From assembly GCA_035534295.1 (NCBI GenBank), contig DATLSE010000039.1, forward strand, positions 14,245 through 78,244: a DNA stretch of 64,000 bases. The letters are read 5' to 3'. Position numbers and translations under genes: made by a program. Below are positions 30,215 to 38,568 of this stretch, in pieces. Below the pieces are notes generated by a model. That model worked only from the letters and a program-made list of their open reading frames with translations. It was not told where the DNA came from and did no database searches. This DNA is from DATKQJ01 sp035534295 (GTDB lineage: Bacteria > Chloroflexota > Dormibacteria > Dormibacterales > Dormibacteraceae). Numbering within the stretch: the first letter of the stretch is position 1; each line of letters begins with the position of its first letter.

Positions 30215-32038
30215 TCAGGCGCTGAGGAGCCGGGAGAGCTCGCGCAGGCGGGGCTGAGCCAGCACGTCCTCCAGCGGGAGCGGCAGCGCCCGGCACCAAT
30301 TCCTGGCCTCGGCTCCCGTCCCCGGGAGGTTGGCGCGGGCCTCGATCCCGAGTGCGTCCTCGATCTGCATGAAGCGCAGGCGCGAGCGGCTTCGTCCCAG
30401 CACCCGGTGGGCCTCGGTCACCGCGCGCGCCGGCTCGGCGTCCCCCGGCAGGCCGGTCCAGGCGGCCAGCCGGGCCCTTATCTCCGGATCGGGATCGAAC
30501 CCGCTCCACAGGCCCGCCACCGTGGGTAGGTCGTGGGTCGAAATGAACGCAGCCGACGACTGCGGCCAGAGCTCGGGCGCCTCGGCCTCGAAGTAGAGCA
30601 CCCGGCAGCCGAGCACCAGGCTCTGGGCCAGAGTCGAGCGCACCTCGGGCGCGACCGTGCCCAGATCCTCGCCGATGACCAGGGCCTGCGCTCGGTGCGC
30701 TTCAAGGGCGAGGATTCTGAGCAGGTCGCGCTGCGGAAAGCGGACGTAAAGACCAAGCGCGGGATCGGATCCCAGGCCCACCCAGTACTGCCGGAAGAGC
30801 CCCATGACGTGGTCGATGCGGAGTCCGCGGGCGTGCCGGAAGCCGGCTCGGAGGACCTGCCGCCAGGGCCGGTAATTGAGGGCGCGCAGCCGCCAGGGGT
30901 CGAAGGGGGGCAGACCCCAGGTCTGGCCCGCCGAGTTGAACGGGTCGGGGGGGGCCCCGAGGCTGAATTGGGGCAGCATGGCGTCCTGCCAGGACCAGGC
31001 GTCATATCCGTCCCCAGCCGAGCCCACGGCCAGGTCCAGGACCAGGGGCAGCTCTCCCGCCGCGGAGTAAAGTTGGTCGTCCAGTAGCACCTGCAGCCAG
31101 CGGTGGAAGTCGATGCGCCCGCGGTGCGCCGCGGCGAAGCTCTCCAGTTCGGCGCTCCCGGGCCGGCGGAACTGGTCTGGCCAGGTCGCCCAGGGCCCGG
31201 GCAAGACCTCGCAGAGGACGCAGAAGCGGGCCCATCCCTCAACCTCGAGGCTGTCCTCGTCCGCCCAGCGTGGACTCTGGGTGGGGCCCGGAGCGCGCTC
31301 CCAGATGCGCGCCAGCGCGTCCATCTTGAGCTCGAGTACCCGGTTGCGATCGATCAGCGGCAGGCGCGATAGTCCCTGCCCGGCGCGCTGCAGCGAAGCC
31401 AGTTCAGGAGCCGCGGCCTGGGCTCCCGGCACCTCTTCAACCCGCAGGTAGAGGGGGTTGAGCCAGCGCCGGCTCGAGGGGTGATAGGGGCTCGCGTCCT
31501 GGGGCGCCACCGGAGACCCGGCGTGGAGCGGGTTGACCATGACCATGCCCGCGCCACGCCGGCGCGCGCCCGCCGCGAGCAGGCGCAGATCGGCCAGATC
31601 CCCTACGCCCCAACTCCGTCGCGAGCGCGCGGCATAGAGCTGGCAGCTCAATCCCCAACCCCGCAAGCCCTCCGGGAGCGGGCATTGGCTCGGCGCCACG
31701 ATCAGTTCGCGCTCCTGCCCCCCCACGATGAGGCGGTGATAGCCCAGAGGCAGATTCGCCGGCAGGACGCCGTCGACCGCGAACCCCTCGCCTGACTCGG
31801 TCAGCACCTCGCCCCTGCCCACGTGCGCCTGCTCTCCGGCCTCCAAGACCAGGGCCGCGGGCTCAGGAGGAGGGCTCGATCCGGCGCCCATTGCGGCTAG
31901 GACGGCCGCAACGCGATCCGGAGTCGCCTCCACCCAGTGCCCGCGGGCGTCGCGGTAGCCCGGCTCGATGCCCCAGGCGTCGGGATCGATCACCATCTCC
32001 ACCACGCGCGACGTCCCGCGGCCATTCGAATCTCCCAT
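30215..32038 (-). CDS. malQ: 4-alpha-glucanotransferase (amylomaltase, GH77)
   Basis: A 607-residue disproportionating enzyme acting on maltodextrins and glycogen-derived glucans. GH77 features include 'GWGLSCQLYAARS.RSWGVGDLADL', the nucleophile region LRIDHVMGLFRQYW (Asp about residue 409), the acid/base region VIGEDLGTV (Glu about 455) and 'STHDLPTVAG'. The N-terminal ~100 residues form a beta-rich accessory region. Start ATG 32038; a GTG a few codons in is an alternative. It is divergent from the amidase gene, separated by about 125 bp. Confidence 0.93.
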   Translation of the reverse strand: MGDSNGRGTSRVVEMVIDPDAWGIEPGYRDARGHWVEATPDRVAAVLAAMGAGSSPPPEPAALVLEAGEQAHVGRGEVLTESGEGFAVDGVLPANLPLGYHRLIVGGQERELIVAPSQCPLPEGLRGWGLSCQLYAARSRRSWGVGDLADLRLLAAGARRRGAGMVMVNPLHAGSPVAPQDASPYHPSSRRWLNPLYLRVEEVPGAQAAAPELASLQRAGQGLSRLPLIDRNRVLELKMDALARIWERAPGPTQSPRWADEDSLEVEGWARFCVLCEVLPGPWATWPDQFRRPGSAELESFAAAHRGRIDFHRWLQVLLDDQLYSAAGELPLVLDLAVGSAGDGYDAWSWQDAMLPQFSLGAPPDPFNSAGQTWGLPPFDPWRLRALNYRPWRQVLRAGFRHARGLRIDHVMGLFRQYWVGLGSDPALGLYVRFPQRDLLRILALEAHRAQALVIGEDLGTVAPEVRSTLAQSLVLGCRVLYFEAEAPELWPQSSAAFISTHDLPTVAGLWSGFDPDPEIRARLAAWTGLPGDAEPARAVTEAHRVLGRSRSRLRFMQIEDALGIEARANLPGTGAEARNWCRALPLPLEDVLAQPRLRELSRLLSA

Positions 32039-32164
32039 GTCACGCCATCACCGCGGGTGCGGAGGCGACCGATGATCGTGCCCGGGCGGCCCTGGGCCTG
32101 ATCGGATCCTAGCCCAGCCGGCCTTGGCGATCGGCTCGCGCGTTGACACCTTGGCGGCGTGGGC

Positions 32165-33160
32165 ATGATTAGACTAGGTCTGCCGATCGCTACCAGACAT
32201 AACGTCCCCTACCGCCCTCGGCGACGCTCAAGACGGCCCTCCCGGGCCCCCTGGCTGCTCGTTGCCGCCGCCATCGTTGTGATCGCGATGGTGGCCGTTT
32301 CACGCACCCTGGAGCACACGCACACGGTCAGGGCCGAGGCGTCGTCGACACCGCACACCACGCCGGTCGTGGCCAAGGCGCCCGGCGGGCCAGTTCAGCT
32401 GGCCGTACCCGGCCTGGTACCCGGCGCCTGCATGGCTTACGCGCCAACCCACGGCAACCGGGGCCAGACCATCTTCTTGGATCCCGGCCACGGTGGCCCC
32501 GACCCCGGGGCGTCAGGGACCGATCTGTCCGGGAACACGGTTCTGGAAAAGGACGCCACGCTCGGGGTGGCGCTGAACCTGCTTCCCCTGCTTCGCGCCG
32601 ACGGCTACCGCGTGGTCCTGTCCAGGACCACCGACTCCTACGTGATCCAGCTCCAGAGCGCCGACCTGAGCCAGGGCGTGCTCACCTCAGACGCGGTCCG
32701 ACGCGACCTGGTGGCTCGCGTGGCCTGCGCCAACGCGGCCCACGCTGCGGTTCTGCTATCGATCCACTTCGACGGGTTCAGCGACCCCACGGTGGGCGGC
32801 GCCGAGACCCTCTACGACGCCGTCCGCAGCTTTGCCAGCCGGAATCAGACCCTGGCCCAGGACCTGCAGACGGCGCTGGTGCGCAGCCTGGGCGTGCCCG
32901 ATCGCGGCATCATTCCCGATGACCAGTTGGTCGCTCCGACCCTGACCGACGCCGCCGCCAACTACGGTCATCTGATCGAGCTTGGACCGGCCCAGTCGGG
33001 CTGGGTCCAGAATCCCTCGCAGATGCCGGGGGCGCTGGTCGAGCCCCTGTTCGTGACCGACCCGGCCGAAGCTCAGATGGTGGCCACCGCCGCCGGGCAG
33101 CTCCACGTTGCGCGCGCCCTGCAGAGCGGGCTTCTGGCCTTCCTGCAGCCCCACGCCTAG
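32165..33160 (+). CDS. N-acetylmuramoyl-L-alanine amidase (Amidase_3)
   Basis: About 331 residues from ATG 32165. A basic N-terminus and a signal anchor (about residues 28-48) are followed by a short linker and an Amidase_3 zinc hydrolase domain. Zinc and catalytic residues are visible in LDPGHGGPDPGA (His), NTVLEKD (Glu), LLSIHFDGF (His) and ALVEPLFVTDPAEA (Glu). It cleaves the bond between MurNAc and the stem peptide outside the membrane, probably in cell separation or turnover. A monofunctional transglycosylase gene follows by 31 nt. Confidence 0.9.
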   Translation: MIRLGLPIATRHNVPYRPRRRSRRPSRAPWLLVAAAIVVIAMVAVSRTLEHTHTVRAEASSTPHTTPVVAKAPGGPVQLAVPGLVPGACMAYAPTHGNRGQTIFLDPGHGGPDPGASGTDLSGNTVLEKDATLGVALNLLPLLRADGYRVVLSRTTDSYVIQLQSADLSQGVLTSDAVRRDLVARVACANAAHAAVLLSIHFDGFSDPTVGGAETLYDAVRSFASRNQTLAQDLQTALVRSLGVPDRGIIPDDQLVAPTLTDAAANYGHLIELGPAQSGWVQNPSQMPGALVEPLFVTDPAEAQMVATAAGQLHVARALQSGLLAFLQPHA

Positions 33161-33191
33161 GGCGTACATCGCCGGGGCCGACAATGGGGGG

Positions 33192-33902
33192 ATGACAAGA
33201 CGCCGGGTGCTCGCCGTCGTCGGAGTCGCCCTGGCCCTGGCCCTGGTCCTGGCTTGGAACCTGAGCCCGTCGATGCAGGACGTGCAGACCCGCGTCGCCC
33301 AGCGCGCCCATTTAGAGCACGTACCACTGCTCGAATCGGGTGCGGTGCCACCACTTCTGGCTGAGGCCGTGATCTCGATCGAAGATGAGCGCTTCTATCA
33401 GGATCACGGCATCGACATCGTCGGCATCGTCCGCGCGGCGCTCTTCGATGCCACCAAGCGCTGTCTGTGCGAGGGCGGGTCGACCATCGACGAGCAGCTG
33501 GTGAAAGACATCTACCTGGGGGGAGACGACCACGGGCCGAGCAAGCTGATGGACCTGCTGCTGGCGGTCAAGCTCCAGACCAAGCTCTCCAAACCGGTCA
33601 TCCTGGCCGACTACGTGAGCACCATCACCACCGGACCCAACCTTTACGGGGTGGCCGCCGCCGCCTGTGCCTACTACGGCAAGACCCTCGATCAACTGAC
33701 CCTGCCGGAGGACGCCCTGATCGCGGGGCTGACCCAGGATCCGGCGCTCTACGATCCCCTGGTCCATCCCCACGCCGCCGCGGCCAGGCGGCAGGAGGTG
33801 CTCGTGGCGATGCTCTCTGAGGGTTACATCACCTCCCAGGCGGCGTCGGCCGCGGCCAACGCCGCCATCGCGGGCACCCCGGGCACGAGCTGCGCCGCCT
33901 GA
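33192..33902 (+). CDS. monofunctional peptidoglycan glycosyltransferase (GT51)
   Basis: A 236-residue protein from ATG 33192, preceded by a GGGGGG tract. One N-terminal membrane anchor (about residues 7-25) is followed by a GT51 domain with variant motifs: EDERFYQDHGID (catalytic Glu of motif 1), GGSTIDEQLVKDIYL (motif 2; usually GGSTITQQ) and 'KLSKPVILADYVSTI..GPNLYGVAAAACAYYGK' (motifs 4-5). No transpeptidase domain follows, unlike class A PBPs. It likely polymerises lipid II. Asp-Glu in place of Thr-Gln in motif 2 is unusual. Confidence 0.82.
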   Translation: MTRRRVLAVVGVALALALVLAWNLSPSMQDVQTRVAQRAHLEHVPLLESGAVPPLLAEAVISIEDERFYQDHGIDIVGIVRAALFDATKRCLCEGGSTIDEQLVKDIYLGGDDHGPSKLMDLLLAVKLQTKLSKPVILADYVSTITTGPNLYGVAAAACAYYGKTLDQLTLPEDALIAGLTQDPALYDPLVHPHAAAARRQEVLVAMLSEGYITSQAASAAANAAIAGTPGTSCAA

Positions 33903-33911
33903 GGAGGGCGG

Positions 33912-33925
33912 CGGTCAGCTGACCG
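33912..33925. promoter_or_regulatory. 14-bp perfect palindrome before the binding-protein gene
   Basis: CGGTCAGCTGACCG equals its own reverse complement. It lies 9 nt after the transglycosylase stop and 46 nt before the ATG of the binding-protein gene, a position suited to an operator. A zero-loop palindrome is less likely to be a terminator. Confidence 0.4.
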
Positions 33926-33971
33926 ATTGATGACAAATTGATCCCCGTTCGGCTGCGATCATTTGGACCGC

Positions 33972-35147
33972 ATGAGGCGAATGGGCGTGGGCTGGCTTTT
34001 GACCTGCGCTCTGACCCTGAGCGCCTGCGCCGGGTTCGCCTCCAACATCCCCACCCGGGGGACGCTTAAGGTCCTGGCCCTCGGGTCCTACGGCTCGGGC
34101 ACGGGCTCGGCGCTGCTCGGCAGCCTCAATTACGAGGCGTCGCGGATCAACGCCGATGGCGGGGTCGCAGGTTACCGGATCAAGGTCGTGGCCCTGGACG
34201 ACGGCGGCGATCCCAACCGGGATGCTGCCCTGCTGGCCCAGGCGGCAGGCGACCCCACGGTCAAGCTGGTGGTATCCAGCTTTGCGGGGGGGACGCTGGC
34301 CGGCCTCGGACCGGCCCTGGCGAGCACCGGGCTGCTCAGCTGCTCGACCAGCTCACAGCCCCAGTCCGCGCTGAGCACGGCTCGCGAGTTCACGATCTCG
34401 AGCCAGGACAACGAGGCGACGGCGCTGATGGACTACGCCGCTCGCACCCTTCACCTCAAGCGGGTCGGGATCATCGCCGCCTCCGATGCCACCGGCCAGG
34501 CCGAGGCGCAGATGATCTCGAGCGCGGCGCGCGGCGCTGGCGTCTCCGACGTCGGGGCTCGGTTGGTGGCCTCCACCCAGATCGATCAGGGAAGTCAAAT
34601 CCGGCAGTTGGAGAACCTGGGCGCGCAGGCGCTGGTGCTCTCGACCGATCCCTCGCTGGCTGCCCGCACCGCCATGTCCCTGAACGCTCTGGGGCAGGGC
34701 ACCCGGCCCCAGCTCCTCGGCCTCGCACCACTGGCCGGCTACTCCTTCGCTCAGCTGGGGGGAGCGGGGGCGGCCGGGACCCTGGTCGTCGCCGTCGATC
34801 AATCCGTTCTCAGCACCCTGGCTGCGCCCGCCTGGGGGTCGAACTACAGACTGTTCATCCAGTACATGCTGGCCAACTTCGGGACCATGATCGACGGCTA
34901 CACCCCGAAGGCGGTTCCCGCCGCGGCCGATTGTCTTTTGGGTTACGCCAACGCAGCCAACGCGGCGTCTTCGATTCTGGCCTCCAGCGTTGCTCGCGCC
35001 TGGTCGCAGCTCGACCTCGCGCCAGGTCAGGATGTCCTGGCCATGCGCGAGCGCTACACGGGCGGCGTCGCCATCAGCCCGTCCTCCCTTGACGTCTACA
35101 GCTGGGTCCAGATCGGGCCGCGCTGGGAGCTGAAACCGCTGGCCTGA
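33972..35147 (+). CDS. ABC-type branched-chain-amino-acid-like substrate-binding lipoprotein
   Basis: About 391 residues from ATG 33972. A short basic signal peptide ends in lipobox LSAC (about residues 18-21). The mature part is a periplasmic-binding-protein type I fold of the LivJ/UrtA class: 'LALGSYGSGTGSALLGSLNYEASRINADGGVAGYRIKVVALDDGGDPNRD', then 'VVSSFAGGTL', then 'RVGIIAASDATG.AEA'. It probably binds a small nitrogenous solute. No permease or ATPase gene is adjacent, so it is an orphan binding protein here; the remaining transporter genes may be elsewhere. Confidence 0.8.
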   Translation: MRRMGVGWLLTCALTLSACAGFASNIPTRGTLKVLALGSYGSGTGSALLGSLNYEASRINADGGVAGYRIKVVALDDGGDPNRDAALLAQAAGDPTVKLVVSSFAGGTLAGLGPALASTGLLSCSTSSQPQSALSTAREFTISSQDNEATALMDYAARTLHLKRVGIIAASDATGQAEAQMISSAARGAGVSDVGARLVASTQIDQGSQIRQLENLGAQALVLSTDPSLAARTAMSLNALGQGTRPQLLGLAPLAGYSFAQLGGAGAAGTLVVAVDQSVLSTLAAPAWGSNYRLFIQYMLANFGTMIDGYTPKAVPAAADCLLGYANAANAASSILASSVARAWSQLDLAPGQDVLAMRERYTGGVAISPSSLDVYSWVQIGPRWELKPLA

Positions 35148-35162
35148 TTGGGGTCCCGGGGC

Positions 35163-35555
35163 TTAGCCCGCCGCCCTCTGCTCCCTGGCCCCCAGCGCGG
35201 CCAGAATCAGGTTTGCGGTGGCCAGATTGGTGGTGAGGGGAACGTCGTGCACCCGGCAGACACGCTGCAGGCCCTGAATGTCCGGCTCGTGGGCGTGCCG
35301 GTCAAGCGGGTCGACCAGGAAGATGACCGCGGCCACCTCTCCCTGCGCCACCCGAGCCGCCACCTGCAGGTCGCCTTCCTCAACGCCGGAGAGAACCCGC
35401 TCCACCTTGAGCCCGACCTTGCGCTCGAGCAGGCGCCCGGTGCTGTCGGTCGCGACCAGCGGCCAGCTGGCCAGGGTGGATCGGTTGAACATGGCGAAGG
35501 CGAGCATGTCCGGCTTCTTGCCGTCGTGGGCGATGAGCGCGATGGAGGGTTCCAT
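35163..35555 (-). CDS. mgsA: methylglyoxal synthase
   Basis: A 130-residue enzyme converting dihydroxyacetone phosphate to methylglyoxal. From ATG 35555 the protein starts MEPSIALIAHDGKKPDM, the family N-terminus. The catalytic Asp lies in SGVEEGDLQV, and HAHEPDIQGL supplies the conserved His and Asp. The phosphate-binding loop reads TDSTG rather than the usual TGTTG. The overall length fits short bacterial MgsA (about 130-150). A longer frame upstream (to 35603) lacks family similarity. The gene is convergent with the binding-protein gene. Confidence 0.85.
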   Translation of the reverse strand: MEPSIALIAHDGKKPDMLAFAMFNRSTLASWPLVATDSTGRLLERKVGLKVERVLSGVEEGDLQVAARVAQGEVAAVIFLVDPLDRHAHEPDIQGLQRVCRVHDVPLTTNLATANLILAALGAREQRAAG

Positions 35556-35661
35556 CCAACGATGGTGTTCGAAGAGGGGGGGTGACCGGTACGTTGAGAG
35601 CACACCAAGGCGCGGGGCCGGCTCCGGTGCGGAACTTGGCGCCGGGCCGATGATTCTTCCC

Positions 35662-37074
35662 TCAGCGTCCTTGCGCCATCGCCTCCACGGTCTCGTCCAT
35701 CTCCTCCACCAGCTGGCGCCAGCGCCCCTGCAGATCGGTGCGGGATCTAAAGGCGCGCACCAGTCCCCGGTAATAGCTCAGCTGCGCGTCTGCTCCGGCA
35801 TTGAACGGTTCCCAGAACGCCGGCCCGAGCACCGCGTGGTCGGTTCGAATCGCCCGAGCGTTGTACAGCTTGTCCGCCAGCGACACCTTGACCGCGTCGA
35901 GCGATGCGTCCTTCAGCGACTCGATGTATCGCTGCTTGCGCCCTAGCCAGCTGGTCTGGTCGCGGGGCTGGCCCGGGACATCAACCTCGGAGTCGCTGCA
36001 TTCCTCCACGATGCTGGCCACTCGGGGGCCGAACTCGCGGGCCAGGAGCTCAGCGTTCACCTGTTCCGGCTGGTCCTCCAGGGTGTCGTGGAGGAGCGCG
36101 GCGGTGGCCAGGGTCACATCGCCACCGGCCTCGATCACGATCGCCGCAACGCCCATCAGGTGGCCGACGTAGGGCACCTCGGGCTTGCCCTTGCGGCGCT
36201 GGGTACGGTGCCACTGGACCGACCGCGACAGGGCGAGTTCAAAGTCCGGTTGGCCCGGGCGCAACGCATTCGGATGCCAGATCTCTCCCTCCAGTCGGCT
36301 CACCTCGTCTGTCATCGTGGGCAGAATCACGAGCTCGCGTGAGTATCTCGACATGACGAGGGCGGAGACGGCGGCGTCGAAGGCGTCCGGGCTGGAGCCG
36401 GCCCGGGCTCGAAGGGCCGGGCTCTGATCGAGCGCGCTCGTGGACAGATGGACCTCGCGGGCGGCGCGGGACGACTTTCGAACCGGACCCGTGAGCAGGC
36501 GGGGATAGATCTCGACCACCAGGGGCCAGCGCGGCGGATCGAAGGGCCAGATTGAGAATCCGGCACGGCGCAGGGCGGCCAGGACGGGCATGCCGCGGAT
36601 GGCAGCTGTGCCCACCGCTCCCGCCCCCCCAATCTGAAATCCCGACTTGGGCCGGATCCCGGCGGTGGGAGGGCAGGAAAGATCGGTCTGGCGAAAATGG
36701 CTACGTCCCCCAAGGTCGGGTCGTGCTCGCCGGCCCCGACCCCAGAAGGGTGGAGCGCAGTTGGCCAGCCATGTCTCGCCTTCGGCCGCCGCCAGATCCC
36801 AGAGCTCAGGGGCGGAGGTAAGGCCGCGCTCGCGAAGCCACCAGCCCGGCAAGGAGAAGGCGAAGTCAAGCCCCACCACCAGGCGAGGATCCCGAAGCGC
36901 CCAGCGCTGAAGCAGGCTGGCGACCTCGCTCCCACGGCGTCCATTCTCGAGCCTGCGCAGCCTTCCTCGCTCGACCCTGGCCATCCACATGGTGTGCTCC
37001 GGTCTGGCCGCGGCGCCCGACCAGTCGACGGCGATCGCGGCCGCCAACTCATCCCCTACAGTCGTGGGAGGCAC
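35662..37074 (-). CDS. fusion of DUF429 predicted nuclease and RelA/SpoT-like HD hydrolase
   Basis: A 470-residue two-domain protein from GTG 37074. Residues about 10-235 resemble DUF429, an RNase H-like predicted nuclease (AIAVDWSGAA, VVGLDFAFSLP, then SPDAFDAAVSALV). Residues about 270-470 form an HD phosphohydrolase of the MESH1/SpoT small-hydrolase class: YVGHLMGVAAIV (His), AALLHDTLED (His-Asp, about residue 325, with the HDxxED form) and SLADKLYNARAI (Asp). The HD part may hydrolyse ppGpp or a related nucleotide. The pairing with a nuclease-like domain is uncommon. About 105 bp separate it from mgsA. Confidence 0.75.
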   Translation of the reverse strand: MPPTTVGDELAAAIAVDWSGAAARPEHTMWMARVERGRLRRLENGRRGSEVASLLQRWALRDPRLVVGLDFAFSLPGWWLRERGLTSAPELWDLAAAEGETWLANCAPPFWGRGRRARPDLGGRSHFRQTDLSCPPTAGIRPKSGFQIGGAGAVGTAAIRGMPVLAALRRAGFSIWPFDPPRWPLVVEIYPRLLTGPVRKSSRAAREVHLSTSALDQSPALRARAGSSPDAFDAAVSALVMSRYSRELVILPTMTDEVSRLEGEIWHPNALRPGQPDFELALSRSVQWHRTQRRKGKPEVPYVGHLMGVAAIVIEAGGDVTLATAALLHDTLEDQPEQVNAELLAREFGPRVASIVEECSDSEVDVPGQPRDQTSWLGRKQRYIESLKDASLDAVKVSLADKLYNARAIRTDHAVLGPAFWEPFNAGADAQLSYYRGLVRAFRSRTDLQGRWRQLVEEMDETVEAMAQGR

Positions 37075-37264
37075 CGTGCGCTCGCGCCTGGCGCTCCCCA
37101 GCTGTAGGTGACCGGCCCCGGGGGAGCTCCAGGGGACGTGTCATAGCGCTGGCCACCGGGTCGGATTGGATCAGGCCTCACGTCGATGAATGCTCGTAAG
37201 CCAGCGATCAATACGAAATTGGACGAGCTTATGGGGACTGTGGATGCTTAGCTTGATCCCAGCA

Positions 37265-37546
37265 TCAGGCTTCCCACAACGCGCTGATCGGAGTAACCCG
37301 GAGTTGGTCCCCAAATGGAAGGGTCTGAGACCCCGTATAGAGCACGACCCCTGCACAGAACCGGTCTCCTACTGCGGCCTGCAGTTGCCGCAGACCCTTG
37401 AAATCCCCGCTGTTCACCGTGCTTGCCGATTTGACTTGGATTCCAACGACCCTGCCGTCAGGTGTCTCCAGGATCAGGTCGACCTCAGCTCCCTCGCGGG
37501 TTCGGAAATGATACGGCCGCGGTCTCGTGAGCATTCTGCGGCCCAT
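37265..37546 (-). pseudogene. C-terminal remnant of a DUF4143-type AAA ATPase
   Basis: A 93-residue fragment. The segment PYHFRTREGAEVDLILE...GRVVGIQVKSASTV..DFKGLRQL....GDRF..GVVLYTGSQTLPFGD is the nuclease-like C-terminal DUF4143 part found in a large family of predicted ATPases (usually about 400 residues). The ATPase and most of the preceding region are missing. The upstream 280 bp contain no continuation in any frame that I can recognise. It is best read as decayed. It sits in a locally lower-GC stretch with vapBC and another broken gene. Confidence 0.65.
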
Positions 37547-37827
37547 TCGTGGTCATACCGAGGGGTCTTGTTGAGCATTCCGCGGGCCCTGGTCTGTGAT
37601 CTGCTTCGGGGTCGAAGGCGATCGCCATCGTCGGACGAGCTGCGACACCAGATGGGTATCCGCGGCTGGGGTCAGACAGGGTTGGCGCGGGAGGCGCGTA
37701 AGCATGGCCACGATCGCCCGCGCCATGCAAGTAGGAGTTGGTGGACCTAAGTGTCGGCATAAGAACCGTTCGGACGAATTCGAGGGGATCCCGTACGAGG
37801 TGGCCGGCGCCGAGTAGGGAATCGCCG

Positions 37828-38211
37828 TCAGACGCGGATCACGTCCAGTCCGGATATCGAATCGTAGTCGCCGTCCTGGGTGACGATTGGGACGCTCTCG
37901 ACGATCGCAGTCGCCGCGACCAGGGCGTCGAGGATCGGCACTCTCCGTCCGCGGGATCGGAGATCCGCGACGATTCGGGCGAATGTGCGACCTACCTCGG
38001 AATCGATGGGCAATGGGTCCCACGCCGATTCGACTGCCGTCAGGGTCGCGAGCCTTCGCGGCCGACCAGACTCGCTCGCCATGAGCACTCCCAGAGTGAG
38101 CTCAGCGAGCGTGACGACCGAGATATCAGTCTCGTCCACCCCGACCATGGCCCCGAGAGGACGACCCGATTCCGTTGCGACGAAGAAGGAGGTGTCTAGG
38201 AGCGCTCTCAT
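37828..38211 (-). CDS. vapC: PIN-domain toxin VapC
   Basis: A 127-residue PIN-domain ribonuclease. Acidic residues expected for metal binding are visible: LLDTSFF (Asp5), LAELTLG (Glu), PILDALVAATA (Asp) and TQDGDYD. The ATG at 38211 overlaps the antitoxin stop by 4 nt (ATGA), the standard vapBC layout that couples toxin to antitoxin translation. VapC enzymes cleave tRNA or rRNA when released from VapB. The target cannot be deduced from sequence. Confidence 0.9.
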   Translation of the reverse strand: MRALLDTSFFVATESGRPLGAMVGVDETDISVVTLAELTLGVLMASESGRPRRLATLTAVESAWDPLPIDSEVGRTFARIVADLRSRGRRVPILDALVAATAIVESVPIVTQDGDYDSISGLDVIRV

Positions 38212-38459
38212 AGGTCGTCGGTGGTGTCAGGCAGTTGAGTGCGAAGCTCCGCCAAGAACCCCCGATCCGCAGATTGGCGCGACGCAATGCTTAGTGCCTC
38301 ACCTACAGGCCGAGCCCGCCGCCGGCGGAGTGGCACCAGCTCTGCGACTGGCCGGCGATCCACCGTCACTGTAACGCGCTCCCCGCCCTCGACCCTTCTC
38401 AGTACTTCACTGACCTTGTTTCGCAGCTCCCTGACAGAGACGAACGAATCCATGCTCAT
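38208..38459 (-). CDS. vapB: Phd/YefM-type antitoxin VapB
   Basis: An 83-residue antitoxin starting at ATG 38459 (MSMDSFVSVRELRNKVSEVLRR). The N-terminal part has the Phd/YefM DNA-binding pattern 'V..RELR...SEVL.RVE.GE.VTVT.....VAELVPL'. The C-terminal ~35 residues are charged and probably wrap VapC. The start is preceded by an imperfect palindrome (38471-38490) that could be its autoregulatory operator. Confidence 0.88.
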   Translation of the reverse strand: MSMDSFVSVRELRNKVSEVLRRVEGGERVTVTVDRRPVAELVPLRRRRARPVGEALSIASRQSADRGFLAELRTQLPDTTDDL

Positions 38460-38470
38460 AGCGTAGCACA

Positions 38471-38490
38471 TGTAGCCACGCATGCCTACA
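38471..38490. promoter_or_regulatory. candidate VapB operator (imperfect 20-bp palindrome)
   Basis: The outer arms TGTAG (38471-38475) and CTACA (38486-38490) pair perfectly, and 16 of the 20 positions are symmetric about the centre. It lies 11-31 nt upstream of the vapB ATG, overlapping where the promoter must be. That position and symmetry suit autorepression by VapB or VapBC. Confidence 0.5.
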
Positions 38491-38568
38491 CGGACCATGA
38501 CGCCCTCTGAGATCAATCGGCCTGCGACTAACACCATCGGCGCCAGTACGACCTCAAAAACCTCCTTG

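Noticed and set aside
32143..32176. Consensus TTGACA at 32143-32148 before the amidase gene
   Set aside because: The only TAnnnT (TAGACT, 32170-32175) is 21 bp away and downstream of the ATG, so it cannot drive the chosen start. It was left out as a promoter.
37528..37600. Imperfect ~28-bp direct repeat (copies starting at 37528 and 37572)
   Set aside because: Only the first 14 bases match well; too weak to call an attachment site or insertion scar.
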